Part shown: positions 1-7,001 of the stretch, in pieces
How positions within the stretch are numbered: the stretch's first letter is position 1
Layout: each line of letters begins with the position of its first letter
Source of the DNA: an uncultured Collinsella sp.
GTDB taxonomy: Bacteria > Actinomycetota > Coriobacteriia > Coriobacteriales > Coriobacteriaceae
Length of the DNA: 7,376 nt
NCBI GenBank assembly: GCA_958421275.1
Contig: CATZLI010000016.1
Location: 1 to 7,376 of the forward strand
Reading direction: 5' to 3'
Program-made: the position numbers and the translations under genes
Notes under the pieces: model-generated
The model's database searches: none
Seen by the model: only the letters and a program-made list of their open reading frames with translations
Told to the model about the DNA's origin: nothing

Positions 1-23
1 ACCGAGCCGTACGCTTGAACTGA

Positions 24-56
24 GAAGGGGGAGGCCTCGCGGCCTCCCCCTTTTTT
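24..56 (+). terminator. Intrinsic terminator of the upstream, off-window gene
   Basis: A perfect 10-bp GC-rich stem (27-36 pairs with 41-50) closes a TCGC tetraloop and is followed at once by six T (51-56). AA at 25-26 can also pair with the first two T. This is a classic Rho-independent terminator on the plus strand. It separates the acpS operon from a plus-strand gene that must end left of the window. Confidence 0.93.
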
Positions 57-70
57 GCGTTTACGGGCTT

Positions 71-100
71 TTGTCTCACATAGTAGCTGTGTTTTATAAC
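71..100 (+). promoter_or_regulatory. Candidate distal promoter for the acpS operon
   Basis: TTGTCT (71-76) and TATAAC (95-100) resemble sigma-70 -35 and -10 boxes with an 18-bp spacer. The site lies just after the upstream terminator and about 65 bp before the acpS start. It may be an alternative to the promoter at 107-136. Judged from sequence resemblance alone. Confidence 0.4.
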
Positions 101-106
101 CCTCGT

Positions 107-136
107 TTGTCGCATCTTCTGCGAACGGGCTACAAT
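107..136 (+). promoter_or_regulatory. Candidate proximal promoter for the acpS operon
   Basis: TTGTCG (107-112) and TACAAT (131-136) form a sigma-70-like pair with an 18-bp spacer. Transcription would begin near 142-144, giving a leader of roughly 20 nt that just contains the ribosome binding site. This is the better placed of the two candidates. No other promoter is evident before any of the six genes, which fits a single operon. Confidence 0.5.
110..124. promoter_or_regulatory. Short dyad inside the proximal promoter spacer
   Basis: TCGCA (110-114) and TGCGA (120-124) are exact inverted repeats around a 5-nt centre. They lie almost entirely between the proposed -35 and -10 boxes. A site in this position could be an operator. 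A 5-bp dyad is short enough to arise by chance and no regulator is visible in the window. Confidence 0.2.
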
Positions 137-155
137 AACTTAGTCTGTGCGATAT

Positions 156-160
156 GGAGG
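156..160 (+). promoter_or_regulatory. Ribosome binding site that fixes the acpS start
   Basis: GGAGG lies 5 nt before the ATG at 166. An in-frame ATG at 154 overlaps this Shine-Dalgarno sequence and has no site of its own, so translation should begin at 166. The protein then starts MAEAGIGVDIVEI, with the N-terminal spacing usual for AcpS. Confidence 0.85.
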
Positions 161-165
161 TGAAC

Positions 166-705
166 ATGGCTGAAGCTGGTATCGGCGTTGATATCGTCGA
201 GATTTCCCGCATGAAATCAATTCTTGAAAAGACGCCGTCGTTTGCTCGGCGTGTGTTTACCGAAGATGAGCGTGCGTATTGCGATGCATCATCGCGTCCC
301 GCTGCTCACTATGCGAGCCGCTTTGCTTCGCGCGAGGCGGTGCTTAAAGCTCTCGGCACGGGTTTTAGTCAAGGCGTTGGTCGCAAGGATGTTTCGGTAA
401 CGCGTGATAAACTCGGCAAACCGAAGGCGCTGCTTTCGGGCCGTGCACTCGAGATCGCTCATGAGCTTGGTGTTGTTGAGGTCGCTCTTTCCATTACGCT
501 TACAGGAGACTTGGCCGTTGCGAATGCCATCGCGATTACCGAAGATGCTCGGCCTAAGCCAAAAGATGAAAAGGTGAGCACCAAGAAACGCGTTGCGCAG
601 ACATTTAAAGAGGCTCGCTCTGTTTTAGATGAGCTTGAGCAGCTGCAGAATTCAGCATTGACGGAGCACCTGGGCGATGCTTCGCAAGATACGCTAGGAG
701 CATAG
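166..705 (+). CDS. acpS: Holo-[acyl-carrier-protein] synthase (AcpS) with C-terminal extension
   Basis: AcpS transfers 4'-phosphopantetheine from coenzyme A to the conserved serine of apo-acyl carrier protein, activating it for fatty acid synthesis in the cytoplasm. The family signatures are clear: GIGVDIVEISR at residues 5-15, with the metal-binding Asp9, and RFASREAVLKALGTGF at 52-67, with Glu57 and Lys61. The core ends near residue 126 (VANAIAITE). Usual family length is about 120-130 residues, whereas this protein has 179. The extra 50 or so residues are charged and look largely helical (residues 136-165 are rich in Lys, Arg, Glu and Gln), and I recognise no domain there. The gene is first in the operon. 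Its stop codon directly abuts the nnr start, and the nnr ribosome binding site lies inside the end of acpS. The assignment of the core is secure; the tail is unexplained. Confidence 0.95.
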   Translation: MAEAGIGVDIVEISRMKSILEKTPSFARRVFTEDERAYCDASSRPAAHYASRFASREAVLKALGTGFSQGVGRKDVSVTRDKLGKPKALLSGRALEIAHELGVVEVALSITLTGDLAVANAIAITEDARPKPKDEKVSTKKRVAQTFKEARSVLDELEQLQNSALTEHLGDASQDTLGA

Positions 706-2322
706 ATGAAACCGGTTTTGAGTACCGAAGAAGTCGTTCGTCTCGAGGATATCATCGAACGCGAAGGGACTTCGAAGGCCGAGCTTATGGAGCTAGCGGG
801 TGAGTTTGCCGCCAACGAGGTCTTGAAGCTCAATCCCGATCGGGTTCTCGTTCTGGTCGGTTTTGGTAATAATGGCGGCGACGGTTGGGTTGCCGCCGAT
901 ATCCTGAGCCATAAGGGTGTGGACGTGGATATCGTTTCTCCGGTTGAACCGGATGAGATTCCTGCTGCTCTGGCACGTCATGTTGCTCGTCGTACTGCCG
1001 GCCGCGATGTGCACGTTTGCGTCGGCCCCTCGCGTGATGAACTCGAGGTTTTGATCGATAAGGCCGATGTTGTTGTCGATGCCATTTTTGGTACCGGTTT
1101 TCACGGGAATCTGCGTGCGCCGTTCTCCATCTGGATTCCTACGGTCAATGAACGCGCCGATTGTGTCGTATCCATTGATGTCCCCTCGGGCCTGAATGCC
1201 GAGACGGGCGTTGTTGATGACGACTGCATTCGTGCCGAGCATACGGTGACGATGATTGCGCCCAAGATTGGTCTGTATAGCGCTGATGGCCCTGAGTATG
1301 CTGGCGATTTGATCTGCGGCAATCTTTACGACCGTCTTGACGAGGTCATCGATGATGTCGACCACGCCGCCGAGATTGTCGAGCCCGGTGACTTAGTTGA
1401 TTACTTTGCTCCACTACCTACGAATATCGATAAGTATTCCCGTGGCTCTGTGCTTATTGTCGCCGGATCTGCGCAATATCCTGGTGCTGCCATTATGGCG
1501 GCCAAGTCTGCAGCTCGCGCGGGTGCTGGTTACGTGGCAGTCGCGGCTCCTGACGCCTGCGCCAATCTTATTCGCATGGCACTTCCTTCGATTCCCGTCT
1601 TTGCTATTCCGTCTGATTCCCGCGGCTCCTTTGGCGCCGCTGCGTGCATGACGGTGTGCGAGATTGCAAAGAAGTACAGCTGTGTACTGTGCGGTCCCGG
1701 TATGACGACATCTGCCGGCGCTATGCAGGTGGTTTCGGGCTTGCTCGAGCTTGATGTGCCGCTTATTTTGGACGCCGATGCACTCAACTGCCTTGCTAAG
1801 ATTGCCATTGACGGTATTGATAGTAATCCCGAGATGTATCGTCGCGAGCAGCCGTTGGTTATGACGCCGCACTATCGTGAGCTTTCGCGTCTGGTTGCCG
1901 GTGACGAGGTGAACGACCTTGGTACCGCGATTGCGGCCGCGCAGAAGGTTGTCTGGGCTGCAGGCTCCGACAATCTGGTGGTCATTGCCAAGGGGCCGAC
2001 GACGGCTATCTGTGGCGTTGAGCGTGTGCTGCTGCCGCTCTCGGGTCCGGCTTCTCTGGCAACTGCCGGTTCGGGTGATGTTCTCGCGGGTATTTTGGCC
2101 GGCACGCTTGCCACCATGCGCGACGAGATGGATCGTTGGGAGTTGCTGTATTCGTACGCCGTCGCACTTCACAGCTACGCCGGTTTTGCCGCGGCGACGG
2201 AGTATGGTGAGAAGAGCGTCATCGCGACCGATCTTATCGACTTGATCGGTCCTGCCATGGAACTGGCGGCAAAGGATGCGCTCGAAGATCTGGGAATCAT
2301 GGACGAAGGGTCGGATGACTAA
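706..2322 (+). CDS. nnr: Bifunctional NAD(P)H-hydrate epimerase / ADP-dependent NAD(P)H-hydrate dehydratase
   Basis: Nnr repairs NADHX and NADPHX, hydrated and damaged forms of the nicotinamide cofactors. The N-terminal YjeF_N domain interconverts the R and S epimers. The C-terminal ribokinase-like domain dehydrates the S form using ADP. In the 538-residue protein, the epimerase part (about 1-225) shows GFGNNGGDGW (52-61), DAIFGTGFHG (125-134) and DVPSGLNAETG (158-168). The dehydratase part (about 235-525) shows RGSVLIVAGS (246-255), LDADALN (355-361), TPHYRE (387-392) and LATAGSGDVLAGI (451-463), with the likely catalytic Asp458. Length fits the two-domain family, usually about 500 residues. 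AGGAG at 696-700, 5 nt before the ATG, sets the start. The usual TPHPGE motif reads TPHYRE here. The acpS-nnr-alr order is common in Gram-positive bacteria. Confidence 0.96.
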   Translation: MKPVLSTEEVVRLEDIIEREGTSKAELMELAGEFAANEVLKLNPDRVLVLVGFGNNGGDGWVAADILSHKGVDVDIVSPVEPDEIPAALARHVARRTAGRDVHVCVGPSRDELEVLIDKADVVVDAIFGTGFHGNLRAPFSIWIPTVNERADCVVSIDVPSGLNAETGVVDDDCIRAEHTVTMIAPKIGLYSADGPEYAGDLICGNLYDRLDEVIDDVDHAAEIVEPGDLVDYFAPLPTNIDKYSRGSVLIVAGSAQYPGAAIMAAKSAARAGAGYVAVAAPDACANLIRMALPSIPVFAIPSDSRGSFGAAACMTVCEIAKKYSCVLCGPGMTTSAGAMQVVSGLLELDVPLILDADALNCLAKIAIDGIDSNPEMYRREQPLVMTPHYRELSRLVAGDEVNDLGTAIAAAQKVVWAAGSDNLVVIAKGPTTAICGVERVLLPLSGPASLATAGSGDVLAGILAGTLATMRDEMDRWELLYSYAVALHSYAGFAAATEYGEKSVIATDLIDLIGPAMELAAKDALEDLGIMDEGSDD

Positions 2323-2324
2323 TC

Positions 2325-3470
2325 ATGAATAAAGCCGATTTGACGCGCTGGTCCTGGGTCGAGATCGACCGCGGGGCGCTCCGTCGCAACACGAGGGCCT
2401 ATAAGAACTTGCTGAATCCACGTCAGCGCCTGTGCTGCGTGGTCAAGGCCGATGCTTATGGTCATGGAGCTGTTGAGTGCGCCAAGATCATGTATTCGGT
2501 CGGTGCCGACATGTTTGCCGTGGCGACGGTTAACGAGGGCGTTGAGCTCCGACAGGGCGGGATTACGAAACCCATCCTCATCCTAAGCGAGCCGCCTATC
2601 GAGGCCATTCCGACGTTGCTCGAGTTTGATATCATGCCCTCGGTCTATACGTCTGACTTTGCTCTTGCGTATGGCGAATGTGCCGTCGCGGCGGGCAAAG
2701 TGGGCAAGTATCACCTCGCCATCGAGACGGGCATGAATCGTATCGGCGTTCACTACACGCAGGTGCTCGACTTTGTCCGCGGTATAAATTTCCATCGCGG
2801 TATTCAGTGCGACGGCGTATTTACGCACTTCGCCACGGCCGATGAACCTTCGGGCTGGGACTACAAGCTGCAGTGTCAGCGCTTTACCGAGGCCGTTCAG
2901 GCCATTAAGGATGCGGGTTTTGAGTGCGGTATCGTGCACTGCGCCAACACGCCGTCCTCGATGCTCGACCCCTCGATGCATTTTGATATGATCCGCGCCG
3001 GCGTTGGCTTGTATGGCATGCAGCCGTGCGAGCTGAGTGGCCGCGTGATGCAGCTTGATCCCGTTATGAGCGTCCATGCGCGTGTGACGCGCGTGGCACA
3101 CCCTGCGATGGGTGAGGGCGTGGGCTACGGTTTTACCTACCGCGTACCGCGTACGCGCGTTCAGATCTGCACGCTGCCGATCGGTTATGCCGATGGCCTA
3201 TCGCGTACGCTTTCCAATCGTATGGATGTGCTGTATCGCGGCGAGCGCGTGCATCAGGTTGGCAATATCTGCATGGACCAGTTTATGGTCGCCATTCAGT
3301 CCAACCCGGCACACGAGATTCCCGAGGCCGAGTATGGTGACGAGATGATCATTGTCGGCCGCGATGGCGATGCCGAGATCACTATGGACGAGATGGCCCG
3401 ACTGCGCGGAACGATTAACTACGAGGTCGCCTGCGGCTTTGGCATGCGTCTCGACAAGGTCTACGTGTAG
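2325..3470 (+). CDS. alr: Alanine racemase, PLP-dependent
   Basis: Alr interconverts L- and D-alanine in the cytoplasm and supplies D-alanine for peptidoglycan. The fold type III barrel carries the PLP lysine in VVKADAYGHG (Lys41), the Arg in ETGMNRIG (Arg139) that contacts the pyridine nitrogen, and THFATADE (167-174). It also has the second catalytic base in GVGYGFTY (Tyr268), PIGYADGLSR (285-294) and ICMDQFM (315-321). The length of 381 residues is typical. By hand alignment to the Geobacillus stearothermophilus enzyme, two active-site positions differ. The carbamylated Lys129 is Ala132 here, and the phosphate-side Tyr354 is Met374. The start lies 2 nt after the nnr stop and has only a weak upstream GGATGA (2313-2318), so translation is probably coupled to nnr. 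The family assignment is firm; strict alanine specificity is less so. Confidence 0.95.
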   Translation: MNKADLTRWSWVEIDRGALRRNTRAYKNLLNPRQRLCCVVKADAYGHGAVECAKIMYSVGADMFAVATVNEGVELRQGGITKPILILSEPPIEAIPTLLEFDIMPSVYTSDFALAYGECAVAAGKVGKYHLAIETGMNRIGVHYTQVLDFVRGINFHRGIQCDGVFTHFATADEPSGWDYKLQCQRFTEAVQAIKDAGFECGIVHCANTPSSMLDPSMHFDMIRAGVGLYGMQPCELSGRVMQLDPVMSVHARVTRVAHPAMGEGVGYGFTYRVPRTRVQICTLPIGYADGLSRTLSNRMDVLYRGERVHQVGNICMDQFMVAIQSNPAHEIPEAEYGDEMIIVGRDGDAEITMDEMARLRGTINYEVACGFGMRLDKVYV

Positions 3471-3478
3471 GAGCCGCT

Positions 3479-4099
3479 ATGGGCGTCATGCACATCCCCG
3501 GCCATACCCATCAGGCACCACGTGAGGTCGCACTCGAGGAAATTGAGGCCGTTCTGGGCGATTGTCACCTCTGCCAGCTCTACCAGTCGCGTCACAATAT
3601 CGTGTTTGGCGTGGGAAACCCCCGCGCTCGCGTGATGTTTATTGGTGAGGCGCCGGGCCGCAATGAGGATTTGCAGGGCGAGCCTTTTGTGGGGGCGGCA
3701 GGCGAGGACCTCAACGGCATTTTGTCGCTGGCGGGGCTCAAACGCGAAGACGTCTACATTGCCAACGTGCTTAAGTGCCGCCCGCCGGGAAACCGCAATC
3801 CGCGTCCCGAGGAAGTGCTGGCTTGCTCGCCGTTTTTGCGTGAGCAGATTCGAAGCATCTGGCCTGATATTATCGTGACGCTCGGCAACCCCGCGACGCA
3901 CTTTGTGCTTAAGACCGAGATTGGCATTACTAAGCTGCGCGGCAGGTTCCACCAGATGGGGCATTTTGTAGTAATGCCCACTTTTCATCCGGCAGCAGCG
4001 CTGCGCAATCCGGCGTGGCAGGAGCTGCTGGAGGAAGACTTTAAGATGCTGGGCGATTATCTGGAGCGACATCCCGCACCAGAGGACGCCTCGGAATAA
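3479..4099 (+). CDS. udg: Family 4 uracil-DNA glycosylase with [4Fe-4S] cluster
   Basis: This enzyme removes uracil, mainly from deaminated cytosine, and so starts base excision repair. The 206-residue protein shows the family 4 layout. Two cysteines in CHLC (Cys29, Cys32) and two more at Cys100 (VLKCRPPGNRNP) and Cys116 (ACSPF) are placed to hold the iron-sulfur cluster. Motif A is GEAPGRNEDLQGEPFVG (56-72). The motif B region is HPAAALRNP, with His170. Family 4 enzymes are known from thermophiles, actinobacteria and other bacteria, and differ from the Ung family. AGGAG at 3469-3473 overlaps the alr stop codon and lies 5 nt before the ATG, which supports this start and operon membership. It does not carry the KRRIH insertion of the uracil-crosslinking UdgX group. 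Its position between alr and tsaE is not obviously related to the functions of its neighbours. Confidence 0.93.
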   Translation: MGVMHIPGHTHQAPREVALEEIEAVLGDCHLCQLYQSRHNIVFGVGNPRARVMFIGEAPGRNEDLQGEPFVGAAGEDLNGILSLAGLKREDVYIANVLKCRPPGNRNPRPEEVLACSPFLREQIRSIWPDIIVTLGNPATHFVLKTEIGITKLRGRFHQMGHFVVMPTFHPAAALRNPAWQELLEEDFKMLGDYLERHPAPEDASE

Positions 4100-4111
4100 T
4101 AAGGAGCATAT

Positions 4112-4618
4112 ATGTCCCTGGAGCGCCTGGGGGTAGGTACTTACAAAACGACTTGCGCTGCCGATACGGAGTACTTTGGCGAGCTAATTGCACCGTGCCT
4201 TGAGGACGGCGATGTGCTTATCCTGACCGGTGGCCTGGGAGTGGGCAAAACTCACTTTACCAAGGGCGTCTCGCGCGGGCTGGGCGATGGACATATGGTT
4301 ACGAGTCCTACGTTTGCGCTCATGGCCGTTCACGATCAAGGTCGTATTCCGCTGTTTCACTTTGATCTATACCGCCTGGAGCATGCCTACGAGCTCGAGG
4401 ATACGGGCATTTTCGATGTGCTGGGCTATGAGGGTGCTTGCCTGCTGGAATGGGGCGAACAATTCCAGGACGAGCTGACGGATGAGTATCTTTCGGTGAC
4501 GCTCAAGCGTGATGAGGGCGACAGCGATGTGCGAACGATAACGCTTGAGGCGCACGGTGACCGCGCAATGGAGCTTTCCCATTTGATTGATAAGGCTGTA
4601 CAAGATGAGCTTGCATAA
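4112..4618 (+). CDS. tsaE: tRNA t6A37 threonylcarbamoyltransferase complex ATPase subunit TsaE
   Basis: TsaE is the small P-loop ATPase that binds the TsaB-TsaD pair and is needed for multiple rounds of t6A formation at tRNA position 37. The 168-residue protein has a Walker A motif GGLGVGKT (40-47, with Lys46 and Thr47), VTSPTFAL (63-70), HFDLYRL (83-89) and LLEWGEQ (111-117). All are in the order and spacing of the family, and the length is close to the usual 150-165. AAGGAG at 4101-4106 sits 5 nt before the ATG, 12 nt after the udg stop. The last 14 nt overlap the start of the next gene, which encodes its two partner proteins, so all three interacting subunits are probably made from one message. 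TsaC, which makes the threonylcarbamoyl-AMP substrate, must be elsewhere. Confidence 0.95.
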   Translation: MSLERLGVGTYKTTCAADTEYFGELIAPCLEDGDVLILTGGLGVGKTHFTKGVSRGLGDGHMVTSPTFALMAVHDQGRIPLFHFDLYRLEHAYELEDTGIFDVLGYEGACLLEWGEQFQDELTDEYLSVTLKRDEGDSDVRTITLEAHGDRAMELSHLIDKAVQDELA

Positions 4619-6989
4619 CGACAACGCGCTGGTGGTGGCGCTCGATACCTCGACCGACATGCTTGCCTGCGCGGCAAGTTGGATTGATGGGCAGACGGGC
4701 GAGACGAAGCTCGTGAGTGGCGACCACATGTGTCGCCGTCACGCCAACGTTGAGCTCGTGAATACCGTTGATGGCGTGCTGGCTCAAGCCGGTCTGGATC
4801 GCAGCGATGTTGGTTGCTATGTGGTCGGTCGCGGCCCGGGGTCCTTTACGGGTGTGCGCATCGGCATCTCCACTGCCAAGGGCCTCGCGCGTGGTGCCAA
4901 TGTTCCGCTGCTGGGCGTGTCGACGCTCGACGCTTGCGCTTGGACGGCGTGGAAGGCTGGCGTGCGCGGCAAGCTTGGTATCTTGGCCGATGCTATGCGC
5001 GGTGAGGTATATCCGGCGCTGTATATGCTGGTCGATGAGGGTCCCGAGCGTCAATTTGAGCGCGAACACGTGGTCAAGGCCGCCGTGGCGCTCGATGAGT
5101 GGCGCCGAGCAGCGGACTGGGACCAGGTTCAGCTGACCGGTGACGGTCTCGTGCGCTATGGCAAGCTGCTGGGTGAGGACGAGACCGCCCGCTGCGTGGA
5201 GCGCGACCTGTGGTGGCCTTCGGGCGAGGGCTTGCTGCTCGCGCACGCTGCGGGTGACGGCGATCCGGCCCGCGTCCTGCCGATTTACACGCGCCTTTCG
5301 GATGCCGAGGAAAACGAGCGCAAGCGTCTTGGTCTTGCCGAGAGTGCGCAGAGCGGAATTACGGGCGTTGCCGATGAGCTCGCCGGTCGTCATCTGCAGT
5401 TCCGTCCCATGGGCGCGGCGGATGCCGAGGGCGCGAGCGCGTTGGAAGCTGCCTGCTTTGAAGGTGCCGGACACGAGGCGTGGACGCCGGGCATGTTCCT
5501 GTCCGAACTGGGCGAGGACGTCGCTGCGCCGCGTAGTTGGTGGGTGGCACACGACGACGGCAAGCTACTGGGCCTTGCCGGCGGTATGGTCGTGGACGGT
5601 GATGTGCAGATTCTGGATGTCGCCGTCGACCCGGCACATCGCCGTGAGGGCATTGCCCGCAAGCTGCTGTCGCACGTGAGCTATGATGCCCAGATGCTCG
5701 GCTGCACCACGGCTTCGCTCGAGGTCGAGGACGGCAACGAGGGAGCGATTGCGCTCTATAACGCTCTGGGCTTTACCGAGGCTGGCCGTCGCCGCGGCTA
5801 CTATGGTGCCGGCAAGGACGCCATCGTCATGACGGCCCCGCTGCCCCTGGTACTTCCGGTCGACAATGCTTCGCCCGAGCCGACGGCGGCAGAACAGCGC
5901 GTGTGGCCGCTGCCTGCGCCTGGGCGCTCCGAGGGGGAGCGTGCCGAAATTGAGCGCCGCCGCCTAGTGCTCGCTATCGAGAGCTCCTGCGACGAGACGG
6001 CCGTGGCGATTATCGATGCGGATGGCAATATGCTGGCCAACCAGGTGTCGACGCAGATTGATTTTCACGCCCGCTTTGGCGGCGTGGTGCCCGAGATCGC
6101 CTCGCGCAAACACGTCGAGGTGATTGTGAGTGTCGTGGATGCGGCGCTCGAGGATGCCGCAGCATCGCTTGGTCTTGAGGATGGAGCCATTGCCCCCAGC
6201 GAGCTTGCCGCCGTGGGCGTGACACAGGGCCCGGGCCTGGTGGGCGCGCTCGTGGTTGGCGTCGCCTTCGCCAAGGGCTTTGCCTACGCTGCCGGCAAGC
6301 CGCTCGTGTGCGTCAACCATCTGGAGGGGCACCTGTTTGCCAACCTGCTGGCGCAGCCCGACCTCAAGCCGCCGTTCATCTTCACGCTTGTCTCGGGCGG
6401 GCACACCATGCTCGTGCACGTGAAGGCGTGGGGCGACTACGAGGTGCTCGGTGAGACGCTCGACGACGCCGTGGGCGAGGCCTTCGACAAGGTGGCCAAG
6501 GCGCTGGGCCTGGGCTATCCCGGTGGCCCCATCATCTCTAAGCTGGCCGAGACGGGCAACCCCAAGGCGATCGATTTCCCCCGTGCGCTTAACAGCAGAG
6601 GAGACTATCGTTTCTCGCTTTCGGGTCTTAAAACGGCCGTGACGCTCTACATCGAGCAGGAGACCAAGGCCGGGCGCACGATTCACCTGCCCGATCTGGC
6701 GGCTTCGTTTGAGGCAGCTGTCTTTGACGTGCAGTACAAGAAGGCCAAAAACGCATTGCACGCTACCGGATGCAAGGAATACTGCATCGGTGGCGGCGTC
6801 TCGGCCAACCCGCATCTGCGCGAGATGATGATCAAGAAGCTTGGGCGTCAGGGGATTCGCGTAACGGTGCCGCCCTTGTCTGCCTGTACCGATAACGCCG
6901 CCATGATCGCGGAGGTCGCTCGCCGTAAATTCGACCGAGGTGAAATCTCGCCGTTCGACGTCGACGCCGATCCGAACATGACGCTGTAG
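4605..6989 (+). CDS. tsaB-rimI-tsaD: Three-domain fusion TsaB-RimI-TsaD (tRNA t6A37 synthesis and ribosomal protein S18 N-acetyltransferase)
   Basis: One uninterrupted 794-residue frame carries three usually separate proteins. Residues 1-245 are TsaB, the dimerisation subunit: LDTST (13-17), GRGPGSFTGVRIG (75-87) and PIYTR (226-230). Residues 262-412 are a RimI-type GNAT acetyltransferase for the N-terminus of ribosomal protein S18. It has the acetyl-CoA loop RREGIA (346-351), and Glu373 and Tyr385 match catalytic Glu103 and Tyr115 of enterobacterial RimI. Residues 452-794 are TsaD, which transfers threonylcarbamoyl to A37 of ANN-decoding tRNAs. It has ESSCDETA (459-466), metal-ligand histidines in NHLEGH (His572, His576), SGGHT (597-601), GGGVSAN (729-735) and Asp763 in CTDNAAM. 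A linker rich in Pro, Ala and Glu (413-450) joins RimI to TsaD. The ATG at 4605 overlaps tsaE by 14 nt, with AAGG at 4592-4595. An in-frame TTG at 4587 is a less likely start. All three domains look intact. Confidence 0.95.
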   Translation: MSLHNDNALVVALDTSTDMLACAASWIDGQTGETKLVSGDHMCRRHANVELVNTVDGVLAQAGLDRSDVGCYVVGRGPGSFTGVRIGISTAKGLARGANVPLLGVSTLDACAWTAWKAGVRGKLGILADAMRGEVYPALYMLVDEGPERQFEREHVVKAAVALDEWRRAADWDQVQLTGDGLVRYGKLLGEDETARCVERDLWWPSGEGLLLAHAAGDGDPARVLPIYTRLSDAEENERKRLGLAESAQSGITGVADELAGRHLQFRPMGAADAEGASALEAACFEGAGHEAWTPGMFLSELGEDVAAPRSWWVAHDDGKLLGLAGGMVVDGDVQILDVAVDPAHRREGIARKLLSHVSYDAQMLGCTTASLEVEDGNEGAIALYNALGFTEAGRRRGYYGAGKDAIVMTAPLPLVLPVDNASPEPTAAEQRVWPLPAPGRSEGERAEIERRRLVLAIESSCDETAVAIIDADGNMLANQVSTQIDFHARFGGVVPEIASRKHVEVIVSVVDAALEDAAASLGLEDGAIAPSELAAVGVTQGPGLVGALVVGVAFAKGFAYAAGKPLVCVNHLEGHLFANLLAQPDLKPPFIFTLVSGGHTMLVHVKAWGDYEVLGETLDDAVGEAFDKVAKALGLGYPGGPIISKLAETGNPKAIDFPRALNSRGDYRFSLSGLKTAVTLYIEQETKAGRTIHLPDLAASFEAAVFDVQYKKAKNALHATGCKEYCIGGGVSANPHLREMMIKKLGRQGIRVTVPPLSACTDNAAMIAEVARRKFDRGEISPFDVDADPNMTL

Positions 6990-7001
6990 CTGGTACGGCG
7001 C

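Noticed and set aside
154..165. Upstream in-frame ATG as the acpS start
   Set aside because: It overlaps the GGAGG ribosome binding site that is correctly placed for the ATG at 166, and it would add four residues before the conserved N-terminus.
4587..4604. In-frame TTG as the start of the TsaB-RimI-TsaD gene
   Set aside because: It is a rarer start codon without a clear ribosome binding site. The ATG at 4605 has AAGG nine nt upstream and gives a normal TsaB N-terminus.
4503..5552. Minus-strand open frame of 349 codons
   Set aside because: It lies wholly opposite tsaE and the TsaB/RimI part of the fusion, which have clear motifs. Its product is rich in His, Arg and Ala with no recognisable domain, as expected for an antisense shadow in GC-rich DNA.
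5964..6815. Minus-strand open frame of 283 codons opposite TsaD
   Set aside because: It is antisense to the highly conserved TsaD domain, has no recognisable motif and no separate promoter or ribosome binding site that I can see.
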